From: Paucibacter sp. KCTC 42545
GTDB lineage: Bacteria > Pseudomonadota > Gammaproteobacteria > Burkholderiales > Burkholderiaceae_C
Length of the DNA: 64,000 nucleotides
NCBI RefSeq assembly: GCF_001477625.1
Contig: NZ_CP013692.1
Coordinates: 682,001 to 746,000, forward strand
Direction of reading: 5' to 3'
Shown: positions 34,617 through 43,929 of the stretch, in pieces
Layout of the letters: every line of letters starts with the position of its first letter
Position numbering within the stretch: position 1 is the stretch's first letter
Notes under the pieces: generated by a model
Seen by the model: only the letters and a program-made list of their open reading frames with translations
The model's database searches: none
What the model was told of the DNA's origin: nothing
Translations under genes and position numbers: made by a program

Positions 34617-36137
34617 ATGAAATCCATCTGGGTTGTTGACGACGACCACTCCATCCGCTTCGTGCTTGAGAAGGCGCTGAGCCGCGAGGGCCTGCCGGTG
34701 CGCACCTTCAGCAATGCCCGCGACTTGCTGGCCGCCCTGGAGCAAGACAGCCCGCAAGTGCTGGTGTCCGACATCCGCATGCCTGGCGGCTCAGGCCTCG
34801 ACCTGCTGGCCAAGGTCAAGGCCAAGCTGCCGCTGCTGCCGGTCATCATCATGACCGCCTACTCCGATCTGGACAGCGCCGTGTCCGCTTTCCAGGGCGG
34901 CGCGTTTGAATACCTGCCCAAGCCCTTTGACCTGCCGCGTGCGGTGGAGCTGATCCGCCGCGCGCAAGAAGAAAGCCAGCGCGAAGCCGTGGCCGAAGAG
35001 GCCGCCGCCCAGTTGCCCGAAATGCTAGGCCAGGCGCCGGCGATGCAGGACGTGTTCCGCGCCATCGGCCGGCTTAGCCAGAGCAATGTCACGGTGATGA
35101 TCACCGGCGAGTCCGGCTCCGGCAAAGAGCTGGTGGCGCGTGCCCTGCACAAACACAGCCCGCGCGCGGATGGGCCTTTCGTGGCCATCAACACCGCGGC
35201 GATTCCCAAGGATTTGCTGGAGTCCGAGCTGTTCGGTCATGAGCGCGGTGCCTTTACCGGCGCGCAGGCCAGCCGGCGCGGCCGCTTCGAGCAGGCCGAT
35301 GGTGGCACCTTGTTCCTGGATGAAATCGGCGATATGCCGCTGGACCTGCAAACCCGCTTGTTGCGCGTCTTGTCTGACGGCCAGTTCTACCGCGTCGGCG
35401 GCCACAGCCCCATGCGAGCCAATGTGCGCGTCATCGCCGCTACCCACCAGAACCTGGAAGAACGGGTGCGCCAAGGCGTGTTCCGTGAAGACTTGTTCCA
35501 CCGCCTCAACGTCATCCGCCTGCGCCTGCCCGCCTTGCGTGAGCGCAGCGAAGACGTACCCGTGCTGGCGCGCTTCTTCCTGCAGCGCAGCGCCACCGAG
35601 CTGGGCGTGGAGCCCAAGCGCCTGAGCGAAGCCGCGCTGGCGCGCCTGAGCGAGTTCAGCTACCCCGGCAATGTGCGCCAGCTGGAAAACATCTGCCATT
35701 GGTTGAGCGTGATGGCGCCCAGCCAGATGATTGAAGCCAAGGACCTGCCGCCCGAGTTGCTGGCCGGCGATGGCCTGCAGCCGCGAGCCGCCGGCTCGAT
35801 GGGTCCTAACGCCGAGTCTGAAGGCCTGGCCGCTGCTGGCGCTGGCGCCACTGCCTTGGCGGGACCAGGCCCCGGCTTGGTGCCTGGCGCCAATCTCTTG
35901 CCCAGCTTCGGTGCCGGGCCCGATGCCTGGGTGGCCGAAATGGCGCGCGAGGCTCGCCGCCTGCTCAGCGCGGGTGAACCGGACGTTTGGGACTTGCTGA
36001 CGCGCCGCTTCGAGGCTAGCCTCATCCTCACGGCGCTTGATGTGACGCGCGGCCGCCGCATCGAGGCCGCACAAAAGTTGGGCATCGGCCGCAACACCAT
36101 CACCCGCAAGATTCAAGAGTTGGACCTGGACGTGTAA
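34617..36137 (+). CDS. ntrC: Nitrogen regulation response regulator NtrC (GlnG)
   Basis: The 506-residue activator has a receiver domain with the phosphorylated Asp in [16 protein letters not shown], a sigma-54 AAA+ domain with Walker A GESGSGKE, the GAFTGA loop ([18 protein letters not shown]) and Walker [20 protein letters not shown], and a Fis-type helix-turn-helix at the end ([19 protein letters not shown]). A long Ala/Gly/Pro-rich linker (about 390-435) makes it longer than E. coli NtrC (469). It activates sigma-54 promoters under nitrogen limitation; likely targets within the window are glnA and the importer operon at 55404. Confidence 0.96.
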   Translation: MKSIWVVDDDHSIRFVLEKALSREGLPVRTFSNARDLLAALEQDSPQVLVSDIRMPGGSGLDLLAKVKAKLPLLPVIIMTAYSDLDSAVSAFQGGAFEYLPKPFDLPRAVELIRRAQEESQREAVAEEAAAQLPEMLGQAPAMQDVFRAIGRLSQSNVTVMITGESGSGKELVARALHKHSPRADGPFVAINTAAIPKDLLESELFGHERGAFTGAQASRRGRFEQADGGTLFLDEIGDMPLDLQTRLLRVLSDGQFYRVGGHSPMRANVRVIAATHQNLEERVRQGVFREDLFHRLNVIRLRLPALRERSEDVPVLARFFLQRSATELGVEPKRLSEAALARLSEFSYPGNVRQLENICHWLSVMAPSQMIEAKDLPPELLAGDGLQPRAAGSMGPNAESEGLAAAGAGATALAGPGPGLVPGANLLPSFGAGPDAWVAEMAREARRLLSAGEPDVWDLLTRRFEASLILTALDVTRGRRIEAAQKLGIGRNTITRKIQELDLDV

Positions 36138-36143
36138 GCGCCC

Positions 36144-36160
36144 GCGCGGCAGGGCCGCGC
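36144..36160 (+). terminator. Short GC-rich hairpin after ntrC
   Basis: GCGCGGC (36144-36150) and GCCGCGC (36154-36160) form a 7-bp stem with an AGG loop directly after the ntrC stop. There is no T-run, so it may weaken rather than stop transcription into the next gene. Confidence 0.35.
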
Positions 36161-36182
36161 CATTGAGGCAGGGGAGGGCGGA

Positions 36183-36497
36183 TTGAGCAAGTTGAGTCTG
36201 TACCGACATCCCAGCGGCCGCACCGCGCTGCATGAGAGTGGCTATTCCTGGGTGGCCGCCTTCATGCTGCCGCTGTGGCTGCTGCTTCATGGCTTCAAGG
36301 CCTGGGTCGTGCTGCTCGCCGTCTTGCTGCCCACGGCGACGGTGCTGTTGGCCCAGTCGATCTGGCCCGTTGAGGTGGCGGGTCTGCTCTGGTTGCTGCA
36401 AGCGCTGTTGATCGGCGCGCTGACCAGCCGCTGCTATCGCTGGTATCTGGATCGCCATGACTGGGTCAAGGTGGCGCAGGAGGAGGGTGGGTCATGA
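36183..36497 (+). CDS. Small DUF2628-like membrane protein
   Basis: The 104-residue protein starts at TTG with the purine-rich ribosome site GGGGAGGG just upstream. It begins LYRHPSGRTALHESGYSW and then has about three hydrophobic segments (VAAFMLPLWLLLHG, WVVLLAVLLPTATVLL, VAGLLWLLQALLIGAL) and ends in a charged tail. The pattern resembles DUF2628 proteins, whose role is unknown. It overlaps the next gene by 4 bases (ATGA), so the two are coupled and may form a complex. Confidence 0.65.
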   Translation: MSKLSLYRHPSGRTALHESGYSWVAAFMLPLWLLLHGFKAWVVLLAVLLPTATVLLAQSIWPVEVAGLLWLLQALLIGALTSRCYRWYLDRHDWVKVAQEEGGS

Positions 36498-38155
36498 TTT
36501 TTTCGGCCTGCTCACCCTTGCCGGCCTCTGAGCGGATGCTGGATACATCCTTGATGGAACTGGCGATTGGCGGCCTCTTCTTCGCGCTGCTCACTGCGGT
36601 GTTGATGGCGCCCTTGATGCGCCGCCGCTACCGCCAGAAAGTCAGCCGCCTGATGGGGCTGAATCAGCTTGGCGTGGCGCGGGCCGATGTGCCCGCTCAA
36701 GCAGCATCTCCGCCCGAGCCTGAGCCAGCCCCCGCGCCGCGCAGCGGGGCGCTGGATGCCGCAGGTCTGGCGGCGCTGGCCATGCAGCGCGAGCGCCGCA
36801 TTCAGCGGGCCTCGCTGGCCGCCTGGGCCGCTTGGGTGGCTTTGCCTGGGCTTTTTCTCTTGTTCGGGCGCGGCGGGTCGCCGCTGTCGGATGCGCTGGG
36901 CTTCAGTGCCTTGGCGGCCTTAGTGGGCCTGGGCGCAGTGCAAGTCAATTGGCCTGCCGGCCGGCGCTGGCGGCTGCCGGGCTTGGGGCTGAGCAGCTGT
37001 GCTTTGGCGGCCTTGGTGTGCTGGGCAGCTTGGCCCGCCAATGCGGCCGAGGCACAAGAGACTTCGAGCAGTGAGGCGCTGTTGGTCGGCCTGCTCGTCG
37101 GGGCCATGTATTTTGTGAGCCTGCATCGCAGCCTGCGGGGTCAGGTCTTGCCGCTCTTCATCATTGTGCTCAGTGGCCTGTGCGTCGCGGGCGCAGCGCT
37201 CGTTCTGCTGCAGTCGCAGCTGGGCTCATGCTGGGCCGATTTGGCCAGCCCGCAGGCGGGCACTGGGCAGCAGTTGCTGGGGGCTTTGTCTAACAGCCTG
37301 TTGATGCTGTTGGGGACTTGGGCGGGCTTTGCGGCTTTGGCTTTGGTGGTGCGCGTGCTGGAGCGGGGATGGCTCAGCGAGGTCTCGCTGATCAGCCTCT
37401 ACACCCTGGTGGTCTGGGCGGCTATCCTGAGCGCCGCTTATGCCACCGAATTCAGCCCCAGCCCAGGCAGTGGCTCCGCCTTGCTGCTGGTTTGGCTGGG
37501 CGGCACCATCGCCAGCTATGCCCTGGCCCTGGGGCCCGAGCCCGACGCCGGCCACGGGCCGCAGCTTTTGATGCTGCGGGTGTTTTCTTCAGACAGCCGC
37601 CGGCATGATTTGCTGGACTTGTTGCAGGGACGCTGGCGTTTTGTGGGGGCGGTGCATCAGATCGGCGGGCCGGACATGGTGGCCATGAATGTCGACCCCT
37701 ACGAGCTGATGAAGTTCCTGGCCAACCGTTTGCACGAGCTCTTTCTGCCGACCGGCATCAGCCGTGCGGATCTGCAGGCCCGCTTGCTCACCCAGCCCGA
37801 CAAAGAAGGCCGTTATCGCATCAACGAGGTGTTCTGCTTCAACACCGCCTGGCAGGCCACCGTGGTGCAGCTGATGCAGTGCAGCGCTGCCATCGTGCTC
37901 GATCTGCGCGGCATGACCAAGCATCGTGCCGGCACCGGCTTTGAGATCAAACAGCTGGCCCAGCTTGGCTTGTTGCACCGCGTGGTGGCAGTGGGCGGCC
38001 GGGACACCGACTGGCTGCATGTTGACCTCTTGCTGCGTGAAGCAGGCCAGCAGCCAGCCGCCCTGCAGCGACTGAGCGAAGACGAGGGCAGCTTGGCGGC
38101 GGACTTGTTCGCGCGACTGCTATCTGTGGCGGCGGGCGCGGATCGCGGCGACTAG
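36494..38155 (+). CDS. Polytopic membrane protein with an uncharacterised C-terminal soluble domain
   Basis: The 553-residue protein has one N-terminal helix (about 22-42), a Pro/Ala-rich linker, and about eight more hydrophobic helices between residues 100 and 350. A soluble domain of about 200 residues follows, starting LLMLRVFSSDSRRHDLL. It has well-ordered blocks: GAVHQIGGPDMVAMNVDPYE, KEGRYRINEVFCFNTAWQAT, AIVLDLRGMTKHRAGTGFEI and VVAVGGRDTDWLHVDLLL. I recall related segments (DGRYRVNEFFC..., VLMDLRGF...) in proteins annotated loosely as TIR-like. The alternating beta-alpha layout fits a nucleotide-binding-like or TIR-like fold, but no function is established. Start alternatives: 36494 (ATGA overlap) or ATG 36536. 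Confidence 0.7.
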   Translation: MIFSACSPLPASERMLDTSLMELAIGGLFFALLTAVLMAPLMRRRYRQKVSRLMGLNQLGVARADVPAQAASPPEPEPAPAPRSGALDAAGLAALAMQRERRIQRASLAAWAAWVALPGLFLLFGRGGSPLSDALGFSALAALVGLGAVQVNWPAGRRWRLPGLGLSSCALAALVCWAAWPANAAEAQETSSSEALLVGLLVGAMYFVSLHRSLRGQVLPLFIIVLSGLCVAGAALVLLQSQLGSCWADLASPQAGTGQQLLGALSNSLLMLLGTWAGFAALALVVRVLERGWLSEVSLISLYTLVVWAAILSAAYATEFSPSPGSGSALLLVWLGGTIASYALALGPEPDAGHGPQLLMLRVFSSDSRRHDLLDLLQGRWRFVGAVHQIGGPDMVAMNVDPYELMKFLANRLHELFLPTGISRADLQARLLTQPDKEGRYRINEVFCFNTAWQATVVQLMQCSAAIVLDLRGMTKHRAGTGFEIKQLAQLGLLHRVVAVGGRDTDWLHVDLLLREAGQQPAALQRLSEDEGSLAADLFARLLSVAAGADRGD

Positions 38156-38213
38156 CGCCTCAAGGGCTCGCACTTCACTACACTGCCAGCCATCTAATTG
38201 AAGGAATCACCCG

Positions 38214-39500
38214 ATGAGCTACTTCCCGAAATGGCGTGAGGTCGCGCCCAGCGACGCGCGTGCCGTGGCCCCCGATGAGCGTCTGCCCTGGGGCCAGACC
38301 CTGGCCATGGGCGTGCAGCATGTGATCGCCATGTTTGGCGCCACCGTGCTGGCGCCGCTGCTGATGGGCTTCGACCCCAATGTGGCGGTGCTGATGAGCG
38401 GCATTGGCACGCTGATCTTCTTTGTGCTGGTGGGCGGCCGGGTGCCAAGCTATCTGGGATCAAGCTTTGCCTTCATCGGCGTGGTGATAGCCGCCAGCGG
38501 CTACGGCGGCAGCGGGCCTAACGCCAATATTGCTGTGGCACTGGGCGGCATCATTGCCTGCGGGGCGTTGTACTTTCTGGTTGGCGCCTTGGTGAGTTGG
38601 CTGGGCACCAGCTGGATCGACCGGCTGATGCCGCCGGTGGTGACTGGCGCAGTGGTCGCCGTGATCGGCCTCAACCTGGCCGCCATCCCGATCAAGAATA
38701 TGGCGCCCACCGGCTTTGATGCCTGGATGCAAGGTGCCACCTTCGTGAGCGTGGCCCTGGTGGCGGTGTACAGCCGCGGCATGGCGCAGCGCTTGCTGAT
38801 TCTGCTGGGCCTGCTTCTGGCCAGCGTGATTTACGCGGTCTTGACCAATGGCATGGGGCTGGGCAAGCCGATTGATTTCAGCGCGGTGGCGCAAGCGGCC
38901 TGGCTGGGCGTGCCGCACTTTGCCGCACCGGTCTTCGACCCCAAGGCCATCCTCTTGATCGCGCCGGTGGTGGTGATTCTGGTGGCCGAGAACCTCGGCC
39001 ATATCAAGGCCGTGAGTGCGATGACGGGCCAAAACCTTGACCGTTATATGGGCCGCGCCTTCATGGGCGATGGCCTGGCGACCATGGTCAGCGGCGCGGC
39101 CGGCGGCACGGGTGTGACCACTTATGCCGAGAACATCGGCGTGATGGCCGCCACCCGCATCTACTCCACGGTGATCTTTGTTGTGGCGGCTTTGCTGGGC
39201 ATTTTGATGGGCTTCTCGCCCAAGTTCGGCGCGCTGATCCAGGCCATTCCGCTGGCGGTGATGGGCGGCGTGAGCATTGTGGTGTTCGGCCTGATCACGG
39301 TGGCTGGCGCCAAAATCTGGGTCGACAACGGCGTTGATTTTGCCGAGCCTCGCAATCTGATGGTGGTGGCCATCACCCTGGTGCTTGGCACCGGCGACTA
39401 CACGCTTAAATTCGGCGGCATGACGCTGGGCGGCATCGGCACCGCCACCTTTGGCGCGATTCTGCTTTACGCCTTGCTGTCCTTGCGCAAGCCGGCTTGA
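38214..39500 (+). CDS. NCS2-family uracil/xanthine permease
   Basis: The 428-residue permease has about 14 helices. It contains VGGRVPSYLGSSFAFIG, LNLAAIPIKNM, the substrate-site Glu in VVILVAENLGHIKAV, and GAAGGTGVTTYAENIGVMAA. These are the signatures of proton symporters for uracil (UraA) or other pyrimidines (RutG); xanthine/uric acid carriers have a different QNxGxxxxT motif. Uracil-type substrate is therefore favoured. GAAGGA lies 7 bases before the ATG. No rut or catabolic pyrimidine genes adjoin it. Its 3' end overlaps the convergent gene by 34 bases. Confidence 0.88.
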   Translation: MSYFPKWREVAPSDARAVAPDERLPWGQTLAMGVQHVIAMFGATVLAPLLMGFDPNVAVLMSGIGTLIFFVLVGGRVPSYLGSSFAFIGVVIAASGYGGSGPNANIAVALGGIIACGALYFLVGALVSWLGTSWIDRLMPPVVTGAVVAVIGLNLAAIPIKNMAPTGFDAWMQGATFVSVALVAVYSRGMAQRLLILLGLLLASVIYAVLTNGMGLGKPIDFSAVAQAAWLGVPHFAAPVFDPKAILLIAPVVVILVAENLGHIKAVSAMTGQNLDRYMGRAFMGDGLATMVSGAAGGTGVTTYAENIGVMAATRIYSTVIFVVAALLGILMGFSPKFGALIQAIPLAVMGGVSIVVFGLITVAGAKIWVDNGVDFAEPRNLMVVAITLVLGTGDYTLKFGGMTLGGIGTATFGAILLYALLSLRKPA

Positions 39501-40456
39501 GCTTCCCGGTCGAGCCACACGCCCAGGCCCTGGGCGTTGAGCTCGATGTCCATGTGCAGCAGCTCCAGCTGTTGCGCCACTGACAAGCCGCTGCCGTGCG
39601 CGGCCAAGTGGTGCAAATAGATCTCGGCCAGGCCGGCCTTGAGCTTTTCATGCCGGTCGGCTGAGGGCGGGGTGGCCAGGGCCAGGTCTTCCATCTCATC
39701 GATTTGGCGCAGGAGCAGGGCACTCAGCCGCGCCAGATCACCATCTTGGCCGACGCGGCTGTAATGGGTCAGGCAGATCTGCCGGGGCGCGTAGCTCAGC
39801 ATGCGCAGAATCGATTGGCGCAGAGGCTCGGGTTCGAACTGCACCGGAGTGCTGCTGGGCATGATCCAGGCGCCGTTGAGTGCACAGTCGAACTCGCGGT
39901 AGCTCAGCCCGAAGGTGTCGCCGCTGAACCAGCTGTGGCTGCGCGCGTCCCACAGGCAGTGGTGGTGGCGGGCATGGCCGGGGGTGTCGATCAGCATAAG
40001 TGGGCGGCCGCCCAAATCGATGCGCATCTCGTCGCTGCTGGCCAGGGTGCGCGCCTCCTCCACCGGCAGCAGCTGGCCGTAGGAGCGCTGCATTTCTTCC
40101 TCGCCGTACACCGCCAGCGCGCCTTCCCACAGCGCGCGCGGGTCGATCAGATGGCGCTGCCCGCGCGGGTGAACCAGCAGCCGCGCATTGGGGCAGGCTT
40201 GCATCAGCAGACCCGCGCCACCGGCGTGGTCCAGGTGCACATGGGTGGGAATGACCCAATCCACTGCGTCGGCGCCCAGGCCCAAGGCCTTGAGTGCCGC
40301 CAGCAGGCGTGGCACGGCATGGTTGGTGCCGGTGTCGATGAAGGCGGCGCGGCCGTTCTCCACCATCAAGTACGCCGCGTCGAAACGTGGGCGCTGAAAG
40401 CCGGTGTCGATGGCGTAAATGCCCTGGCCCAAATCTTCTACAAAGTCCGGTGTCAT
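39467..40456 (-). CDS. Metallo-beta-lactamase-fold hydrolase
   Basis: The 329-residue protein has the MBL zinc site PTHVHLDHAGGAG (near residue 72), IDTPGHARHHH, the bridging Asp in WFSGDTFGLSY and a late LTHYSRVG. The N-terminal three quarters form the hydrolase domain; about 90 residues of helical C-terminal extension follow. It resembles the group of thioesterase- or lactonase-like MBL proteins without a fixed substrate. It converges with the permease gene (34-base overlap) and is divergent from peptide deformylase. Confidence 0.85.
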   Translation of the reverse strand: MTPDFVEDLGQGIYAIDTGFQRPRFDAAYLMVENGRAAFIDTGTNHAVPRLLAALKALGLGADAVDWVIPTHVHLDHAGGAGLLMQACPNARLLVHPRGQRHLIDPRALWEGALAVYGEEEMQRSYGQLLPVEEARTLASSDEMRIDLGGRPLMLIDTPGHARHHHCLWDARSHSWFSGDTFGLSYREFDCALNGAWIMPSSTPVQFEPEPLRQSILRMLSYAPRQICLTHYSRVGQDGDLARLSALLLRQIDEMEDLALATPPSADRHEKLKAGLAEIYLHHLAAHGSGLSVAQQLELLHMDIELNAQGLGVWLDREAQAGLRKDSKA

Positions 40457-40509
40457 GCCGTCTGCCTCCTAGAATCGTTCGAACAACGATAACCCAAGGA
40501 TGAGCGCTG

Positions 40510-41046
40510 ATGGCCGTGCATGAGATTTTGAAAATGGGCGACCCGCGCTTGCTGCGGGTGGCCCAACCCGTGACCGAGTTCGGCACGCCGGCCCTGCTGA
40601 GCCTGATCGAGGACATGTTTGACACCATGCGCGCGGCCAATGGCGCCGGCCTGGCGGCGCCGCAGATCGGCATTGATCTGCAGCTGGTGATCTTTGGCTA
40701 CCAAAGCAATGTGCGCTACCCGGACGCGCCGCCGGTGCCACCCACGGTGCTGATCAACCCAGTCATCACGCCCTTGACCGAGGACCTGGAAGAGGGCTGG
40801 GAAGGTTGCTTGTCGGTGCCGGGCCTGCGCGGTGTGGTGCCGCGCTTTGCCCGCCTGCACTACCGCGGCTTTGATGCGCAGGGCCAGGCTTTCGAGCGCG
40901 AGGCCGATGGTTTTCACGCCCGGGTGGTGCAGCATGAATGCGACCATTTGCAGGGCATGCTTTACCCGATGCGCATCAAGGACTTCAGCCGCTTTGGCTA
41001 CACCTCGGTGCTCTTCCCCGAGTTGGACCCAAATGCCGATGATTGA
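40510..41046 (+). CDS. def: Peptide deformylase
   Basis: The 178-residue metalloenzyme removes the formyl group from new proteins. All three motifs are intact: [10 protein letters not shown] (motif 1), EGCLSVPG (motif 2, metal Cys) and [12 protein letters not shown] (motif 3, metal His pair and Glu). It lacks a fmt neighbour, so it is probably a second deformylase of the genome rather than the def-fmt copy. AAGGA lies 8 bases before the ATG. Confidence 0.93.
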   Translation: MAVHEILKMGDPRLLRVAQPVTEFGTPALLSLIEDMFDTMRAANGAGLAAPQIGIDLQLVIFGYQSNVRYPDAPPVPPTVLINPVITPLTEDLEEGWEGCLSVPGLRGVVPRFARLHYRGFDAQGQAFEREADGFHARVVQHECDHLQGMLYPMRIKDFSRFGYTSVLFPELDPNADD

Positions 41047-41133
41047 TGAATGAGAAGAGAAGTGAAAAGCTTTGTAACTCGCGTCGTCTTTTAGCGGGGC
41101 TGGCGCGTTGAGCCTGCACTACAGGAGCAACGC

Positions 41134-43110
41134 ATGACTGCCGCCGCTAAGTTTTCAGTTTGGGTCAAACGGCGTTTGGGCGCCGGCTTGTGTGTGCTGT
41201 TGGCATTCACCGGTCTTGCCGGTTTCGCCGGGTCGGCTCAGTCAGCCTCGGCCGACCCGCCCACCCGCGCCGGCCGCGTGGCCGAGGTCATTGGTGAGGC
41301 CTGGATTTTCGATGCTGAGGCCCGAACCTGGGCGCGCGTCACCCGCAACCAAACCATTGCCGAAGGCGACCGCCTGCGCACCGATGAGCGTGCGCGGCTG
41401 AGCCTGCGCGTCGGCTCCAGCAGCTTGTGGCTGGACGAGCGCAGCGATCTCGAGATCACCCACTTGGATGAAGGCCGCGTGCTCCTGCTGCTGGCCAAGG
41501 GCGATCTGGGCCTGCGCCTGCGCTCGCAAGAGGCGGTGAGTGAATACAAGGTGCAGACCCGCGAGGGCCTGTTCTTTGCCGAACGTGAGGGCCTCTACCG
41601 CCTGGCTCAGATGGACCGCGGCAGCCGTGCCGACGCCATGCAGGGCCGCTTGCGCTTTGAGTCCGAGCGCGGTGGCAATGTGCCGCCGGTGTGCCTGGAC
41701 AGTGGCGAGCAGATCGAGGTCTGGTGGGCCAATGGCCCCAGGGTCGAGCGCCAGCGCTTGCAGGCCGATAGCTTCAGCGACTGGCTGCTGGCCCAGGGCC
41801 GCGCCGAAGGCGATTCCGTTGCGGCCATCAGCCAGCGCTATGTCTCGCCCGAGATGACCGGCGTGGAAGACCTGGATCGCCACGGCCGCTGGGAACAAGC
41901 GCCCGATTACGGCAATGTCTGGATTCCCTCCGCCGTCGCCACGGATTGGGCGCCTTACCGCTACGGCCGCTGGGTTTGGACCCGCCACTGGGGTTGGAGC
42001 TGGGTGGACGATGCACCTTGGGGCTTTGCGCCCTTCCACTACGGCCGCTGGGTTTACTGGGGCAATCGCTGGTGCTGGTCGCCGGGCCGCTATGTGGTGC
42101 GCCCGGTGTATGCGCCGGCCTTGGTGGCTTGGGTGGGCGGGCCGGTGGTGAGCGTGGGCGTGACGGTAGGTGGCGGCCGGCCGCCGCCACCGCGCTACGG
42201 CTGGTACCCACTGGCGCCCCGTGAGATTTATGTGCCTTCTTATCGCCACGGCCCGGCCTATGGTGAGCGCTTGAACCATGAGCGCGATCCTGTCACGGTG
42301 CAGCGTCCGCGCAGCAACCGCGATGTGGTGGGCGCCATCAGCTATCTGCCCAGCCAGGGCGGCGCCGTGCGACCCATGCCGGTGAGCGAGGCGGCCCCGG
42401 TGCGGCCCTTGCCGGTGGCGCCTGGGCGCCAGGATCTGCCGGTGGTGCAGCCCCAGCGCCCGGTGGCGCAGCAGCCGGGTGAGAACCTGCCTTGGCGCAG
42501 CGACAACGTGGGTCGCCGCGAGCGTGAACGTGAGCTTGCGCGTGACCGCGAGCCAGGCCTTCCCCTTCCGAACCGCGGCAGCAATGCGGTGCCGGTCAAC
42601 CCGGCTGCAGTGCCGGTGAATCCGCCTGCGGTTGCTGCGGGGGAACTACCTTGGCGCGGCAGCCGTGATCAGGCGCGGGAGCCGGTGCGTGAGTCTTCAC
42701 GTGAGCCCGTTCGAGAGCCTGTGCGTGAGCACAGCCCGGAGCCCGGCTTCAATCGGCCCGGCTGGGGCGCCCAGCAGGCACCGGCTCAGCTGCCGCAACG
42801 CGCCCCGGAGCGCAGCCAGGAACGCGCGCCTGAGCGGGTGCAGGAGCGTATGCCGGACCGAGTGCCAGAGCGTCAGCCAGAGCGGACGCCGGAGCGCCCA
42901 CGCGAATGGGCGCCCGAGCGGCAAATTGAGCGCCAACCCGAACGCCAACCCGAACGCCAACCCGAGCGAACTCGCGCCGCCGAGTTGCCGCAGCGCCCGC
43001 AAATGGCCCCGCAAGCCCCTGCCCCCGCCCGAGTTGAAAACAGCGGCGTCCCGCGCCGGGCTGAACGTGGTGACGGTGAACCACGCCGTGGCGAGGCTGA
43101 CAAGCGCTGA
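41134..43110 (+). CDS. Exported FecR-domain/DUF6600 protein with Arg/Glu/Pro-rich tail
   Basis: The 658-residue protein has a signal peptide (to about residue 38), a FecR-like beta domain (about 45-200: GDRLRTDERARLSLRVGSSS, LDERSDLEI), then a Trp/Tyr-rich DUF6600 block (about 245-365: YGRWVWTRHWGWSWVDDAPW, AWVGG). A disordered tail from about residue 400 is full of ERxPE and REPVRE repeats. The tail includes a nearly exact 12-bp DNA repeat (42931-42966). Such proteins are probably periplasmic or outer-membrane associated; function unknown. The tail composition suggests a flexible surface or RNA/envelope-binding segment, which is speculative. Confidence 0.75.
   Translation: MTAAAKFSVWVKRRLGAGLCVLLAFTGLAGFAGSAQSASADPPTRAGRVAEVIGEAWIFDAEARTWARVTRNQTIAEGDRLRTDERARLSLRVGSSSLWLDERSDLEITHLDEGRVLLLLAKGDLGLRLRSQEAVSEYKVQTREGLFFAEREGLYRLAQMDRGSRADAMQGRLRFESERGGNVPPVCLDSGEQIEVWWANGPRVERQRLQADSFSDWLLAQGRAEGDSVAAISQRYVSPEMTGVEDLDRHGRWEQAPDYGNVWIPSAVATDWAPYRYGRWVWTRHWGWSWVDDAPWGFAPFHYGRWVYWGNRWCWSPGRYVVRPVYAPALVAWVGGPVVSVGVTVGGGRPPPPRYGWYPLAPREIYVPSYRHGPAYGERLNHERDPVTVQRPRSNRDVVGAISYLPSQGGAVRPMPVSEAAPVRPLPVAPGRQDLPVVQPQRPVAQQPGENLPWRSDNVGRRERERELARDREPGLPLPNRGSNAVPVNPAAVPVNPPAVAAGELPWRGSRDQAREPVRESSREPVREPVREHSPEPGFNRPGWGAQQAPAQLPQRAPERSQERAPERVQERMPDRVPERQPERTPERPREWAPERQIERQPERQPERQPERTRAAELPQRPQMAPQAPAPARVENSGVPRRAERGDGEPRRGEADKR
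42931..42966. repeat. Three tandem 12-bp repeats in the Arg/Glu/Pro tail
   Basis: CGCCAACCCGAA occurs twice (42931-42942, 42943-42954) and then once as CGCCAACCCGAG (42955-42966), coding for RQPE each time. The near-identity at DNA level points to recent slippage expansion, so the copy number may vary among strains. Confidence 0.85.
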
Positions 43111-43152
43111 CTACTCAGCGCTGAGAACGAGCGCTAGGCGTTGCGCTGAGGC

Positions 43153-43911
43153 TCAGCGCAGCAGCGGCCTGAGCTTGGCCCACACCTTGTCCAGCATGAC
43201 GGGGTGGGCCTTGGCCAAGGGGTGGATGCGGTCGGGCTGAAACCATTCCATGGCATCCGGCCGGTCGGCAACGCCTTCGAGCAAGAACGGCAGCAGGGCG
43301 GTGCGCTGCTCTTTGGCCACCTCCACATACATGGCCGCGAAATCGCGCCCGTAGCTGGCGCCGTAATTGGGCGGCACCTGCATGCCCAGCAGCAAGACCT
43401 TGGCCTTGGCGTGCGTGGCCGCACGAACCATGGCCGAGAGGTTTTCACTGCTGCTCATCAGCGGCAGGCCGCGCAAGGCGTCGTTGCCGCCCAATTCGAT
43501 GATGACGATGGCGGGCTTGTGTTCCTCCAGCAGGGCCGGCAGGCGCGCCCGGCCGCCGGAGGTGGTGTCGCCGCTGATGCTGGCGTTTTGCACCTCAAAG
43601 GGCAGCTTCTGCGCTTTGATGCGCTGCGCCAGCAGGGCTACCCAGCCCTCGCCGCGAGCCAGGCCGTATTCGGCCGAGAGGCTGTCGCCCAGCACCAAAA
43701 TCTTCGGCAGGGCTTTGGCTGCGGGGCTGGCAGTGGGGCCAGCTGCCGGTGCGGCTGATGTCGCCTGCGCAAGACCTGGCACCAGCAAAGCTGCGCCCCA
43801 CAGGCTACAGTGGAGGGCAGCCAAGCTCAAGGCGCGTCGGCTAAAAGCCGGGCGGCTTAAGGCCTGACGGCGTAAGGCTGGGCTCTTGCTGCTGCTATCG
43901 CTACTACTCAT
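43153..43911 (-). CDS. tesA: TesA-like exported SGNH acyl-CoA thioesterase/arylesterase
   Basis: The 252-residue protein has a long N-terminal export region (to about residue 50, ending LAQATS) with repeated Arg/Leu/Ser segments, and then the SGNH blocks: VLGDSLSAEYGL (Ser), SGDTTSGGRARL (Gly), ELGGNDALRG (Asn) and DRIHPLAKAH (Asp, His). This matches the periplasmic TesA/ApeA thioesterase-lysophospholipase group. It is divergent from a YbbA-like ATPase with 18 bases between, the same pairing as tesA-ybbA in E. coli. Confidence 0.88.
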   Translation of the reverse strand: MSSSDSSSKSPALRRQALSRPAFSRRALSLAALHCSLWGAALLVPGLAQATSAAPAAGPTASPAAKALPKILVLGDSLSAEYGLARGEGWVALLAQRIKAQKLPFEVQNASISGDTTSGGRARLPALLEEHKPAIVIIELGGNDALRGLPLMSSSENLSAMVRAATHAKAKVLLLGMQVPPNYGASYGRDFAAMYVEVAKEQRTALLPFLLEGVADRPDAMEWFQPDRIHPLAKAHPVMLDKVWAKLRPLLR

Positions 43912-43929
43912 TTTTCTAGGTCACCTTCC

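Noticed and set aside
42931..42966. Short tandem repeats considered as a CRISPR or VNTR array
   Set aside because: Units are 12 bp, directly adjacent, in frame and inside a coding region; there are no spacers.
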